This document shows, in pieces, positions 50,999 through 59,160 of a DNA stretch of 64,000 nt. A program made the translations under genes and the position numbers. The DNA is taken from the NCBI RefSeq assembly GCF_025685565.1, contig NZ_JAGSYE010000001.1, forward strand, positions 2,232,001 to 2,296,000, written 5' to 3'. The stretch comes from Granulicella aggregans. Its GTDB lineage: Bacteria > Acidobacteriota > Terriglobia > Terriglobales > Acidobacteriaceae. Position 1 is the stretch's first letter; each line of letters starts with the position of its first letter. The notes below the pieces were generated by a model. It made no database searches. It was given only the letters and a program-made list of their open reading frames with translations, and had not been told where the DNA came from.

Positions 50999-52071
50999 GA
51001 AGGAGCCTGTGCTATTGCGGCATGTTGCCATTCGTCTGCGGTCTCTTCGAAGACAGTTCCGTCCTGCCGATCGTCCAGGGCGACAAGTGTCCGCCGCGCC
51101 ACCCTCATCTCGTCGTTTGAGAGGTAGCTGAGGAGTCCACCGTCGAAGTAGCGTTGGATTGCGCGAACCACAGCGGCCGTGTCCAGCATGTTCATGCATC
51201 GCGCCACGTTGCCGAGTGGATCGACACAAAGATCTTGCGCCGATTCGAACTTCTGTTCGTCGCCGATGAAGTGAGTGAGAGTTCTATTGCAGCCCGTGGT
51301 TTCGCAGCAGGGAAGCGCGCCGATCGTGTGCAGAAACTGGTGCGTCGGATACCGCTGCCAGTGAAAGGATTGACTACCTCCGGCGACGACCGTACAGGCT
51401 CGGTTCGGGGCGAAGTTGCTCGTATCGATAGCGGCGGCAAGATGCATCAATAGATTCGGCGAAGTGAGCACCCCCTGCGCGTGATGCACCAGACGGACCA
51501 GCTGACGCAGATCAGTCTTCCCGCGTAGATCGATGACCGAGTTGAGGGCCTCTCCGTCGTCCTTGCCAGTCCCAACCTGGACAAAAAGGATGCGATCGCG
51601 GAACTCGTCAACGACTGCCTGGTACCTGTCGGGAGGCCACCTTTTGGTGCTCGCTTTCGAACCTCCGCCGGTAGATAACAACCAGAATGGGATTCTGTCG
51701 CCGGTGAGCTCCTGGACCTGGGAAAACCATGACCGTTCTTTTCGAGAGAGATGAAGATCGCCCCGGAAGATCGTTGGCCTGATGTTGACCCCGGGCAGTA
51801 CGGAGAAGTATTGCAGTAGTCCCGGCAATAGCCGAAACGATGCCTGTTCCTTCTCCGATCGGGACGGGGGCGGGCAGTCAAGAGGAACTACATCCGGATC
51901 GTGCTCGTCCAGTTTCGAAAGGTAGGGGTTGTTGAGCCATATCTCCGGGCAGTCGGTACGGACGTCTGTCTCGAACTGCCCAGGGGACAACTTGTGCAGA
52001 TCGCGGACGGCAGCCGTCAGCATGACGTTGGCACTTGGGCCGTAATTGCAATAAAGAAGGAATCGCCGCAT
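50995..52071 (-). CDS. GT9 (heptosyltransferase-like) glycosyltransferase with cysteine cluster, copy B
   Basis: A 358-residue GT-B protein. It opens RRFLLYCNYGPSANVMLTAAVRDLHKLSPG, has LLSTGGGSKASTKRWPPDRYQAVVDEF and VRLVHHAQGVLTSPNLLMHLAAAID, the GT9 acceptor and donor regions. The C-terminal part carries C255, C256, C261, C282 and C292, with CMNML after the last. The same spacing is found in the next upstream gene, so the cysteines form a conserved site, perhaps for iron or zinc, comparable with the iron finger described for autotransporter heptosyltransferases such as TibC; I recall this only in outline. The ATG lies 3 bases after the stop of copy A. Confidence 0.82.
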   Translation of the reverse strand: MRRFLLYCNYGPSANVMLTAAVRDLHKLSPGQFETDVRTDCPEIWLNNPYLSKLDEHDPDVVPLDCPPPSRSEKEQASFRLLPGLLQYFSVLPGVNIRPTIFRGDLHLSRKERSWFSQVQELTGDRIPFWLLSTGGGSKASTKRWPPDRYQAVVDEFRDRILFVQVGTGKDDGEALNSVIDLRGKTDLRQLVRLVHHAQGVLTSPNLLMHLAAAIDTSNFAPNRACTVVAGGSQSFHWQRYPTHQFLHTIGALPCCETTGCNRTLTHFIGDEQKFESAQDLCVDPLGNVARCMNMLDTAAVVRAIQRYFDGGLLSYLSNDEMRVARRTLVALDDRQDGTVFEETADEWQHAAIAQAPS

Positions 52072-52074
52072 CGT

Positions 52075-53109
52075 CTACTGGACCATAGAGGTCGAAATGG
52101 ATTGGGCTGATGGTTGCCGGACTGCCGGTTGTGCTGCGCAAAACTGATCGGATGTGAGATAGGCGTGACGGCCGCCTTCGAAGTATCTCTCGATCGCGCG
52201 GATCACATCCTCACTGGCGATCATGTCCATGCACCGCGGCATTCGATCGACAACATCGACGCAAAGATTTCGAGGCGCATCCTTTTCGCTTCCATCGCCC
52301 ATGGGCAGAGTCCTGGACTTCCAGCATCCGCCTTTTTCGCAGCAAGACAGAGCTCCTACGGTATGGAGAAATTGATGATGAGGATATGCCTCCCATTGAG
52401 GAGGCTCACGTCCGCCGGCGACCACCACGCAGGGCCTCGATCGTTCTTTCCCCGCTTTCGTTTCGACGGCTGCGGCCAGATGCATGAGGAAGGTAACGCC
52501 GCAAACGACTCCCTGCGCGTGATAGACCAGGCGCACCAATTGACGAATGTCTGTCAGCCCGCGGAGGTCGATCACACCGCGAAGGGGCGGATGATAGTGG
52601 TGCAGCTCCCCGACCTGCACGAACTGAATCTTCCCATGGAAGTGGTCGACTACCTGCTGATACCGGTCGCTATTCCACCATTTTGCGGTGAAATCGTACT
52701 TACCTCCGGCGGCGATGACCCAGAACGGAACTTCTGTCTTTGTCCGCTCCTGCACCTGGGAGATCCAGGCCTTTTCTTTGGGGTGCAAGTGAATCTCGCC
52801 GGCAAGCTTTTGGGGGACGACATGCAGCGAGAGCTTGTCATTCAGGAATTCAGTAAACGCTTCGACGAAGTGATAGGGACTTTCGTTGCTGCGATGGATC
52901 AGTGGATAGTTGCACTGCAGCGTGATGACCTCCGGATCATCCGTCTGCAATGGAGTAAGACGCGGGTTGTGCTGCCATAGCTGGTCGGCGCTGGTACGAA
53001 CGTCAGTTAGAAACTCACCCGGATAGCAGGCGTGCAAATCCCTGACGGTCGCCGTGAGCATGAGAATATCGCCAGGGCTTTGATTATTCTTCAGTATCAG
53101 CTTGCGCAT
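52075..53109 (-). CDS. GT9 (heptosyltransferase-like) glycosyltransferase with cysteine cluster, copy A
   Basis: A 344-residue GT-B protein homologous along its length to copy B. It opens RKLILKNNQSPGDILMLTATVRDLH, with the GT9 SPGD turn and helix. The C-terminal region has GALSCCEKGGCWKSR, then NLCVDVV and RCMDMI (C256, C257, C262, C283, C293), and ends with VIRAIERYFEGG. The Cys spacing is 1-5-21-10, identical to copy B. Between the two halves, FWVIAAGGKYDFTAKWWNSDRY is a conserved donor-site segment. It begins 58 bases after the stop of the Ser-Gly-Asp protein gene, so it is placed directly behind its possible substrate. GT9 members with Ser-rich substrates (autotransporters) are known, which makes O-glycosylation of the repeat protein a reasonable idea. 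Confidence 0.85.
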   Translation of the reverse strand: MRKLILKNNQSPGDILMLTATVRDLHACYPGEFLTDVRTSADQLWQHNPRLTPLQTDDPEVITLQCNYPLIHRSNESPYHFVEAFTEFLNDKLSLHVVPQKLAGEIHLHPKEKAWISQVQERTKTEVPFWVIAAGGKYDFTAKWWNSDRYQQVVDHFHGKIQFVQVGELHHYHPPLRGVIDLRGLTDIRQLVRLVYHAQGVVCGVTFLMHLAAAVETKAGKERSRPCVVVAGGREPPQWEAYPHHQFLHTVGALSCCEKGGCWKSRTLPMGDGSEKDAPRNLCVDVVDRMPRCMDMIASEDVIRAIERYFEGGRHAYLTSDQFCAAQPAVRQPSAQSISTSMVQ

Positions 53110-53167
53110 TTAAATATCGGCTCCGCACAATGCATCTTCTAGCTGGACAGGGTTCTTCGTGGCGCGA

Positions 53168-56068
53168 TTAGTCAGTGTCATACTTATAGCCCAGAGTCAG
53201 GGAGTTAACCATATCCGCCGGCGTAACGGTGTCGGTCGCCGTCGTCCAGGGGAATATGGGATCCGTGAGGTTATGACCAGCTGGTCCCTTGCTGATCGGC
53301 ACGTATCCCCTGCCGAACCCACCGGCTTTGCTGGCCTGCCAGAAGTTCCAGAGCCGGTCCATGTTGCAGTAATGCAGGAAGAACACCGGATCGTTAGGGC
53401 CGGTCACCGAAGCCATGCTTCCCCCGATCCAGGTGCGGACCAGGTTGTTCATGCCGAAAGGAACCCAACCCTCGCAGCTATTTCTAAATCCACTTGTCGA
53501 TGCGCTGCTGAAGTCGGCGACATCGTAAGGTGTGAGGCCAAGACTTGCGTTCACCTTGGCGGGGCTGGGTAACGGCACGCCAGATGCCGACGTGCCGCGA
53601 CCGAGGGTCCGGCGCAGGAAGCTAGATGGCAGGGGCTTGCCGTTGGCATCCAGTTCGACCGTCGTCCAACTGCCCCCATCCAGTACAGAACGGAATGGAC
53701 CGGTTCGAACGCGGTTCGAGTTGGCTGGGTCCCCATCGCCGCCCATGAGAGCCGTTCCCCAGATTGACGAAGATGCCGGAGGAGCGGCCCCGGAGTCGGC
53801 GGCCCAATTCCAGTAGGGCATGGCGAAGCCAGGCTCAGCCATGGCCACGGCAAGGTCCCTCTCCAGCCGCAAGACGAACTCGCGATGCCAAGGGAAGAAC
53901 GCCGGTCCGCTACCGGCTGCGTTCCTGTACGCCACGGCGGCTGCTGGATTGGTGGCGTTGGGGAGAGGGTCTCCAGGAGCAGGCGTACTCTTCATCGCTG
54001 CGCTCGCATGCAGGGTCACATAGCTGTCGTATTTGCCCGCAGACTTAAGCGAGAGCAGCGCGTTCACAAACTTCGCCTGCTGCGCCGCAGATAGATTCAG
54101 GACGTTTTGACGGATTCTTAGTCCTGACCCGGAAGAACTACTCATGCCCGATCCGGACGATCCGGTGGAACCAGACGACTGACCACTCCTGGAAGACGTT
54201 GAGCTCAACGAATGGATTGAACTGGAAGAACTGGATGAGCCTGGCTTCAAGGAACTTGACGAAGTCGATGACTTCGGCGAACTGGAGGAGCTGGATGAAA
54301 CAGGTCTTGCCGAACTCAAAGAGCTGGAGGAACTTGATGAACTCGGTTTCGAAGAGCTAGAGGAGCTAGACGAGCTTGGTTTCGACGAATTGGAGGAGCT
54401 GGAAGAACTCGGCTTCGATGGCCCCGAAGAACTAGACGAACTTGAAGAACTCGGCTTCGATGAACTGGAAGGGCTTGACGAGCTCGATGAGCTTGGTTTC
54501 AACGAGCTGGAGGAGCTAGAAGAACTCGGTTTCGATGACCCCGAAGAACTAGATGAACTTGAAGAACTCGGCTTCGATGAACTGGAAGAGCTTGACGAGC
54601 TCGATGAGCTTGGTTTCAACGAGCTGGAAGAGCTAGAAGAGCTTGATTTCAATGAACTCGAAGAGCTCGACGAACTCGGCTTCAATGAACTGGACGAACT
54701 GGGTTTGGCGGAACTGGAACTCGGCTTGGCAGAAGTGGAGCTCTTTTTGCCACTGCCCGAACTGTGATGGCTAGACTGAGAGCCGGAGCTGTCACCCGAG
54801 CTGCTGTCGCCGGAACTATCCCCGGAGCTGTCTCCTGAGCTGCTGTCTCCGGAACTATCCCCGGAGCTGTCGCCTGAACTGCTGTCGCCGGAGCTATCCC
54901 CGGAGCTGTCGCCTGAACTGCTGTCGCCGGAGCTATCCCCGGAGCTGTCACCTGAACTGGTGTCGCCCGAACTGCTGTCGCCGGAACTATCCCCGGAGCT
55001 GTCACCTGAGCTGCTATCGCCGGAACTATCCCCGGAGCTGTCTCCTGAGCTGCTGTCGCCGGAGCTATCCCCGGAGCTGTCTCCTGAGCTGCTGTCGCCG
55101 GAGCTATCCCCGGAGCTGTCTCCTGAGCTGCTGTCGCCGGAGCTATCCCCGGAGCTGTCACCTGAACTGCTGTCGCCCGAACTATCCCCGGAGCTGTCAC
55201 CTGAACTGCTGTCGCCCGAACTATCCCCGGAGCTGTCGCCTGAACTGCTGTCGCCGGAGCTATCCCCGGAGCTGTCACCGGAACTGCTGTCGCCGGAGCT
55301 ATCCCCGGAGCTGTCACCGGAACTACCATCTCCCGAGCTACTGTTGTCAGACCCGCCATCTCCTGAGCTGCTGTTGTCAGACCCGCCGTCTCCCGAGCCG
55401 CCGTCTCCCGAACTGCTATACGCCTCATCGTGCGGGCTCACTAGCCGCTCTTGAATCTTGGGCATCTTCAGCGAAATGGAGACTGCCGGAGCCGAGGAAT
55501 CAGTCGCTACGGGAATGTCCGCGGGTAGCAGCGGTGAATCACCCTCGTCATAAGTTGGATCGAGGGTTACGTTGAGCGAAGTTGCATACTCCTTGGTCTC
55601 GACAATCTTGCAGGTTACGGAGGACTCCCAACGAATTGCCTCGATGAGATCCCGCAAGTCGTCGTCATACATCCGGATCGACCCGTTCGTCGCATAGAGA
55701 AGCTTGCTTGCCGTGTTCGGAGTGCCGCCCTGGATGACCAAAACATGACGGCCATTCTGGTCGGCAATCGCAGCCTCGCCACGCACCGGCTCCAGGGCGA
55801 TCATCCCTGCCTTCCCGAAGGTCGCCGAACTGTAGGCTGTGCCGCGACCTGTCCGGACGATGCCCCTCATCCGGTACTCTCCGGTGGGCGTATCGCCGTA
55901 GGGCAACCTTGGGCTGCGAGTGGGATTGCCGTGTTCGCTGGCGGCGAAGTCGTTGGCCCTTCCACACACGGGGAAGGGACCAGATATCAGGCGGCCTGAA
56001 TCGTCATTCAGGACGAGTCTACCCACGCGATTGCGGTCAGACGGAAGATCGATTTTTAGAGTGGCCAT
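53168..56068 (-). CDS. Ser-Gly-Asp repeat protein with degenerate L,D-transpeptidase-like and tyrosinase-fold domains
   Basis: A 966-residue protein in four parts. Residues 1-~160: a domain like YkuD L,D-transpeptidases (YGDTPTGEYRM, VLVIQGGTPNTASKLLYATNGSIRMYDDD); where the family has SHGC this has TNGS (127-130), and the upstream His is Gln, so catalysis is probably lost. Residues ~218-426: Ser-Gly-Asp repeats with a 13-residue period (SSSGDSSGDSSGD). Residues ~435-640: polyserine with regular Lys-Pro or Ala-Lys-Pro. Residues ~645-966: a tyrosinase-fold domain (FFPWHREFVLRLER, LPYWNW-like MPYWNWAAD, DPVFFLHYCNMDRLWNFW). Of the six copper His expected, only H687 and H728 remain; the others are G719, N874, R878 and Y900. 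There is no signal peptide. ATG at 56068 has AAGGAA upstream. It sits amid glycosyltransferases and a hydroxylase, and may be the modified product of the locus. Confidence 0.82.
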   Translation of the reverse strand: MATLKIDLPSDRNRVGRLVLNDDSGRLISGPFPVCGRANDFAASEHGNPTRSPRLPYGDTPTGEYRMRGIVRTGRGTAYSSATFGKAGMIALEPVRGEAAIADQNGRHVLVIQGGTPNTASKLLYATNGSIRMYDDDLRDLIEAIRWESSVTCKIVETKEYATSLNVTLDPTYDEGDSPLLPADIPVATDSSAPAVSISLKMPKIQERLVSPHDEAYSSSGDGGSGDGGSDNSSSGDGGSDNSSSGDGSSGDSSGDSSGDSSSGDSSGDSSGDSSSGDSSGDSSGDSSSGDSSGDSSGDSSSGDSSGDSSGDSSSGDSSGDSSGDSSSGDSSGDSSGDSSSGDSSGDSSGDSSSGDSSGDSSGDSSSGDTSSGDSSGDSSGDSSSGDSSGDSSGDSSSGDSSGDSSGDSSSGDSSGDSSGDSSSGDSSGSQSSHHSSGSGKKSSTSAKPSSSSAKPSSSSSLKPSSSSSSSSLKSSSSSSSSSLKPSSSSSSSSSSSSKPSSSSSSSSSGSSKPSSSSSSSSLKPSSSSSSSPSSSSKPSSSSSSSSSGPSKPSSSSSSNSSKPSSSSSSSSSKPSSSSSSSSLSSARPVSSSSSSSPKSSTSSSSLKPGSSSSSSSIHSLSSTSSRSGQSSGSTGSSGSGMSSSSGSGLRIRQNVLNLSAAQQAKFVNALLSLKSAGKYDSYVTLHASAAMKSTPAPGDPLPNATNPAAAVAYRNAAGSGPAFFPWHREFVLRLERDLAVAMAEPGFAMPYWNWAADSGAAPPASSSIWGTALMGGDGDPANSNRVRTGPFRSVLDGGSWTTVELDANGKPLPSSFLRRTLGRGTSASGVPLPSPAKVNASLGLTPYDVADFSSASTSGFRNSCEGWVPFGMNNLVRTWIGGSMASVTGPNDPVFFLHYCNMDRLWNFWQASKAGGFGRGYVPISKGPAGHNLTDPIFPWTTATDTVTPADMVNSLTLGYKYDTD
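54790..55417 (-). repeat. 39-base Ser-Gly-Asp coding repeat array
   Basis: About 13-14 clean copies of a 39-base unit, coding SSSGD SSGD SSGD, preceded by less regular Ser-Gly-Asp/Asn units. The period is a multiple of three, so copy changes keep the frame. Downstream (54160-54765) a second low-complexity tract encodes polyserine with periodic Lys-Pro. Confidence 0.88.
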
Positions 56069-56095
56069 GATTGCTTTCCTTTAGCTTTCGCTCAT

Positions 56096-58270
56096 TCAGC
56101 CTGCGAGCAAGCAGCAGTAATTGTTGACCATCTGCCCCATGGAGAAACGCTGCTTCACAGTATTCCTGGCCGCCCGGCTGATCGAATCTGCAACCTCACG
56201 GCTCTTCAAAAGAATCTCTATCCTTGCTGCCATCTCCTGAGGATCGGAGACAACGAATCCATCTACGCCATCCTCAATCAGTTCCTGGTTGGATGGGGAC
56301 ACCGTCACCACTGCCGGAGTGCCTGCTGCCATCGACTCGAGGACCGCATTGGAACAGCCTTCCCCTGCGAAGGCCGTGACGAAGACCCGGAACGACTTAA
56401 GCTGCGAAGTCACGTCGTTGGTGGCACGAACAAAGTGGACACCCTTCAACCCCAATTCGGCTATCCGGCTCAGGAGAAACTCCTTGTACTGCTGCCTTCC
56501 GGTTCGGGTATCTCCCACGATGGTCAAAGAAGCTTCCTTATATCGCCGCGAGACAATGGCAAAGGTATCGAGGAGAAACTCAAGCCGGTTCTCGGGCACG
56601 ATTCGTCCGCAGGTGCCAATACGCATAGCCGCTTCCGCAGGCGCGCTGCTGGCCTCTTCGTCAAACTCCATGGGTACGCCGTTTCGAATCACGACCACTT
56701 TGGCCTTCGCGTCGGTCAATCGCGGATTGACCGTTCCCACATCGCACTTGCACACAAACCGGTCCAGCCGATTCAGATACTCCGACTCGGTGTAGGAAAT
56801 CCGGCGCTGAAACGCCCGCGTTTCATCGAGTTCCCTGAAGAGTGTTCCCCCTGGGCTGACATCCACGATGCGCAGGTCAGTGGCTGAAAGAATCTTGCTG
56901 ACCAGCAGCTTTACCGAAGCGTCTGCGTTCCAAAAACAAACAGTCTGAACACGAAGCTGATCAATCACATCGAACACACGCGCGGCTGTGTCGACGACGT
57001 TCGCCGGGTCTCCGAAGGTGAATAGCCGGATGGATGCCCGCGCAATTTCGTTCAGAAAATCTCTTCCATGGATTGCTCCCAGCAGACAGACTGCGACTCC
57101 GCTCTTGTCCGGCATGTGGACGAGAAGGTTGGTAAGGGAGCGCTGCGCTCCGCCCATATTCAGGTTGTCGGTGACGAAGAGAACTCCGGACCGGGGCTCA
57201 CGCTGATCGACGCCATACGCATTGAGAAAGGACCAGATGCGCGGAACGAGATCGGGATAAGCTGGCTTCTCCGAAACTACGCGTGCCTTGGACTGCAGGC
57301 TCAACAGCGCGTCAACATAGGCCACGATGTCTGAAGGGTCGCGTACCAGGACTGAGCCATCGACAAGAGCCTCCGAGTTGCCCCCTGCATCGGCTGTCAC
57401 CACGGGACACCCCCACTGCTGGGCCTCCAGCAGGGCAACGCTGAGCCCTTCGAACACGCTGGTATTCAGGTAAGCGTCAAAAGCGGAGTAGTAGGCGTCA
57501 GCTTCTTCAACAGAGCCGGGCAACAGGACATCGTCCTGAAGGCCCAACTCTTCGACCAGCCTGCAAAAGACATCGTAGGTCACGCGACCGTAGCCGTAGT
57601 CGTGGTCCCAGGAGCCGAGGATCATCAGCTTTGCTGGGCGGGATCTTCGCACCTGTGCAAGAATCCGGGCCGCACGCGGATAGGCCTTCTGAGCCTTGAA
57701 GCTGCCCACCATCCCGATAAGAAATGTGCCGCTGGGAATATGATGCCGCTCCCTGATCCAGATCCTGTTTTTTGTCGCCTCTTGATTCAAATACCAACGT
57801 TGCAATTCATGGCGAATCGTGATGATGGGTACCGTGCACCCCGATTCCTTCATCTCGGCAGCCACGGATCCAGCGACCGCCACAACGAAGGGAACATTTG
57901 AAGCCGCATACGAAGTTGCCGGGTCCTGCCAGCCTTCCCGCGCGTTATGGATTACGGGCACGGTCTGCACTCCAACTCGCCACAGCACCTCGAGGTCGCG
58001 CACAGAGATCAAATGCGTAAACAGGAGTTTATTTCCTGAACGAAGCACTTCGGAGGCCACCTCCAGTAGCTTCGCTTCACGGGTTGCAGCCTTCCATGGA
58101 TGAAGATAAAACAGGTCTGATGCCGGCAACTTATAGGATGGCTCCAGGCTCCATAAGACAAACAGTCTTCCAACAACTCCGCGATCTCGAAGGGCAGAGA
58201 TGGTCTCACAAACAATCCTCTCAGCTCCACCGAGAGCTAGGCTCGCGATCATGATGTTGAAACTTTTCAT
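56096..58270 (-). CDS. tandem GT4 glycosyltransferase (two GT-B modules)
   Basis: A 724-residue protein with two GT4-type halves. Module one, ~1-350: SFNIMIASLALGGAERIVCE, GTFLIGMVGSFKAQKAYPRA, and the donor site NTSVFEGLSVALLEAQQWGCPVVTADAGGNSE. Module two, ~365-724: VLFVTDNLNMGGAQRSLTNLL, MRIGTCGRIVPENRLEFLLD, and FVTAFAGEGCSNAVLESMAAGTPAVVTVSPSNQELIEDG. Each has the GG(A)xR opening and an E-x7-E type donor motif, so both may be active, adding two sugars in turn. The gene ends 27 bases before the repeat-protein gene and begins 12 bases after the GT32-like gene, so it is within the cluster transcript. It is cytosolic, with no membrane segment. Confidence 0.86.
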   Translation of the reverse strand: MKSFNIMIASLALGGAERIVCETISALRDRGVVGRLFVLWSLEPSYKLPASDLFYLHPWKAATREAKLLEVASEVLRSGNKLLFTHLISVRDLEVLWRVGVQTVPVIHNAREGWQDPATSYAASNVPFVVAVAGSVAAEMKESGCTVPIITIRHELQRWYLNQEATKNRIWIRERHHIPSGTFLIGMVGSFKAQKAYPRAARILAQVRRSRPAKLMILGSWDHDYGYGRVTYDVFCRLVEELGLQDDVLLPGSVEEADAYYSAFDAYLNTSVFEGLSVALLEAQQWGCPVVTADAGGNSEALVDGSVLVRDPSDIVAYVDALLSLQSKARVVSEKPAYPDLVPRIWSFLNAYGVDQREPRSGVLFVTDNLNMGGAQRSLTNLLVHMPDKSGVAVCLLGAIHGRDFLNEIARASIRLFTFGDPANVVDTAARVFDVIDQLRVQTVCFWNADASVKLLVSKILSATDLRIVDVSPGGTLFRELDETRAFQRRISYTESEYLNRLDRFVCKCDVGTVNPRLTDAKAKVVVIRNGVPMEFDEEASSAPAEAAMRIGTCGRIVPENRLEFLLDTFAIVSRRYKEASLTIVGDTRTGRQQYKEFLLSRIAELGLKGVHFVRATNDVTSQLKSFRVFVTAFAGEGCSNAVLESMAAGTPAVVTVSPSNQELIEDGVDGFVVSDPQEMAARIEILLKSREVADSISRAARNTVKQRFSMGQMVNNYCCLLAG

Positions 58271-58282
58271 AGAAGTTCTCTT

Positions 58283-59053
58283 CTAAAGCCCATGCTCCTC
58301 GTAAAGTCGAGCCAGCGTCGTAAAAGGTCGCGCATGATTCTTGTCCGGAACGTTCTCTGCCATCTTGTATCCCTTGTAGAAACCTGCGTTGGCTTGCAAG
58401 GTTCTCCAGCACTCATGCAGCCAATGAATAATGTAGAAGTGCCCGGGAATCGGAGTGTCTCGCTCTATGAAGTCTTTTACACCTTCCTTCCAAGACTCCG
58501 CGTTACCGAGATCGTCGCGAATGTACTGTGCTAATCCAAGTTCGCGCACCGTGGTGCTCAGGGCGCGATTTCCGAAGTGCCAGTCGCCGTTTTCGTTCAG
58601 ATCGCGGGACGCTCGCGCATAGGTCAGCTCCATAAGCCTGCTCGCCGGCGGACACTTCATCAGGTTGCCGACCGCACCCAGACGATGGCTCCGAAATAGA
58701 TAAGGAGTGGAGAAGTCGAGCGGTCTCAGGCAAGTTACGTCCATGTCAGCCCAATATCCTCCATGCTCGTAAAGCAGCTTGTAGCGGAACAGATCGGAGA
58801 ACCCGGCGCAGCTTCCAACCCCCAGTCCGCATTCGCGATCCACGATTGACCGCTTGAAGACACAGTCTGCAGGCAGAATCTCAGCGGCATCCTTCACTGT
58901 TACCCCCATGGGTAGGGGGCAGCGAATATCGGAATAAGTCCAGAGAATGAATTGGTGCCCTTGTTCCACAAACGAACGAATGGTCAGCAACTCCAGCTTG
59001 GATAGGTTGGCCCCTATCCAAAGGCCGTGGACAATGGAGTTCGACTCGTGCAT
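58283..59053 (-). CDS. GT32-like glycosyltransferase (DXD, capsule-type)
   Basis: A 256-residue GT-A protein. IVHGLWIGANLSKLELLTIRSFVEQGHQF is the usual opening of the GT32/Gly_transf_sug group, and SDLFRYKLLYEHGGYWADMDVTCLRPL contains the DXD motif (D103-M-D105). Similar enzymes transfer mannose, galactose or N-acetylglucosamine in surface glycans. Start ATG at 59053. About 107 bases separate it from the epimerase gene upstream. Sugar and acceptor unknown; in this context protein-linked glycan synthesis is a reasonable guess. Confidence 0.82.
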   Translation of the reverse strand: MHESNSIVHGLWIGANLSKLELLTIRSFVEQGHQFILWTYSDIRCPLPMGVTVKDAAEILPADCVFKRSIVDRECGLGVGSCAGFSDLFRYKLLYEHGGYWADMDVTCLRPLDFSTPYLFRSHRLGAVGNLMKCPPASRLMELTYARASRDLNENGDWHFGNRALSTTVRELGLAQYIRDDLGNAESWKEGVKDFIERDTPIPGHFYIIHWLHECWRTLQANAGFYKGYKMAENVPDKNHARPFTTLARLYEEHGL

Positions 59054-59160
59054 TGAATCCTCGGGAGGAAAATACTGCTTCTGGCGGTGGTCGAATACGA
59101 CGGTTGAGAGATAGTGCTGTCAATCTTGAAATCGCTACAACTTATGTCGAATTATTAAAT

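Noticed and set aside
54390..55454. Long frames opposite or overlapping the first repeat array (Glu-Leu rich, Thr-Ala-Pro rich)
   Set aside because: They are alternative readings of low-complexity repeats; no start context or homology supports them.
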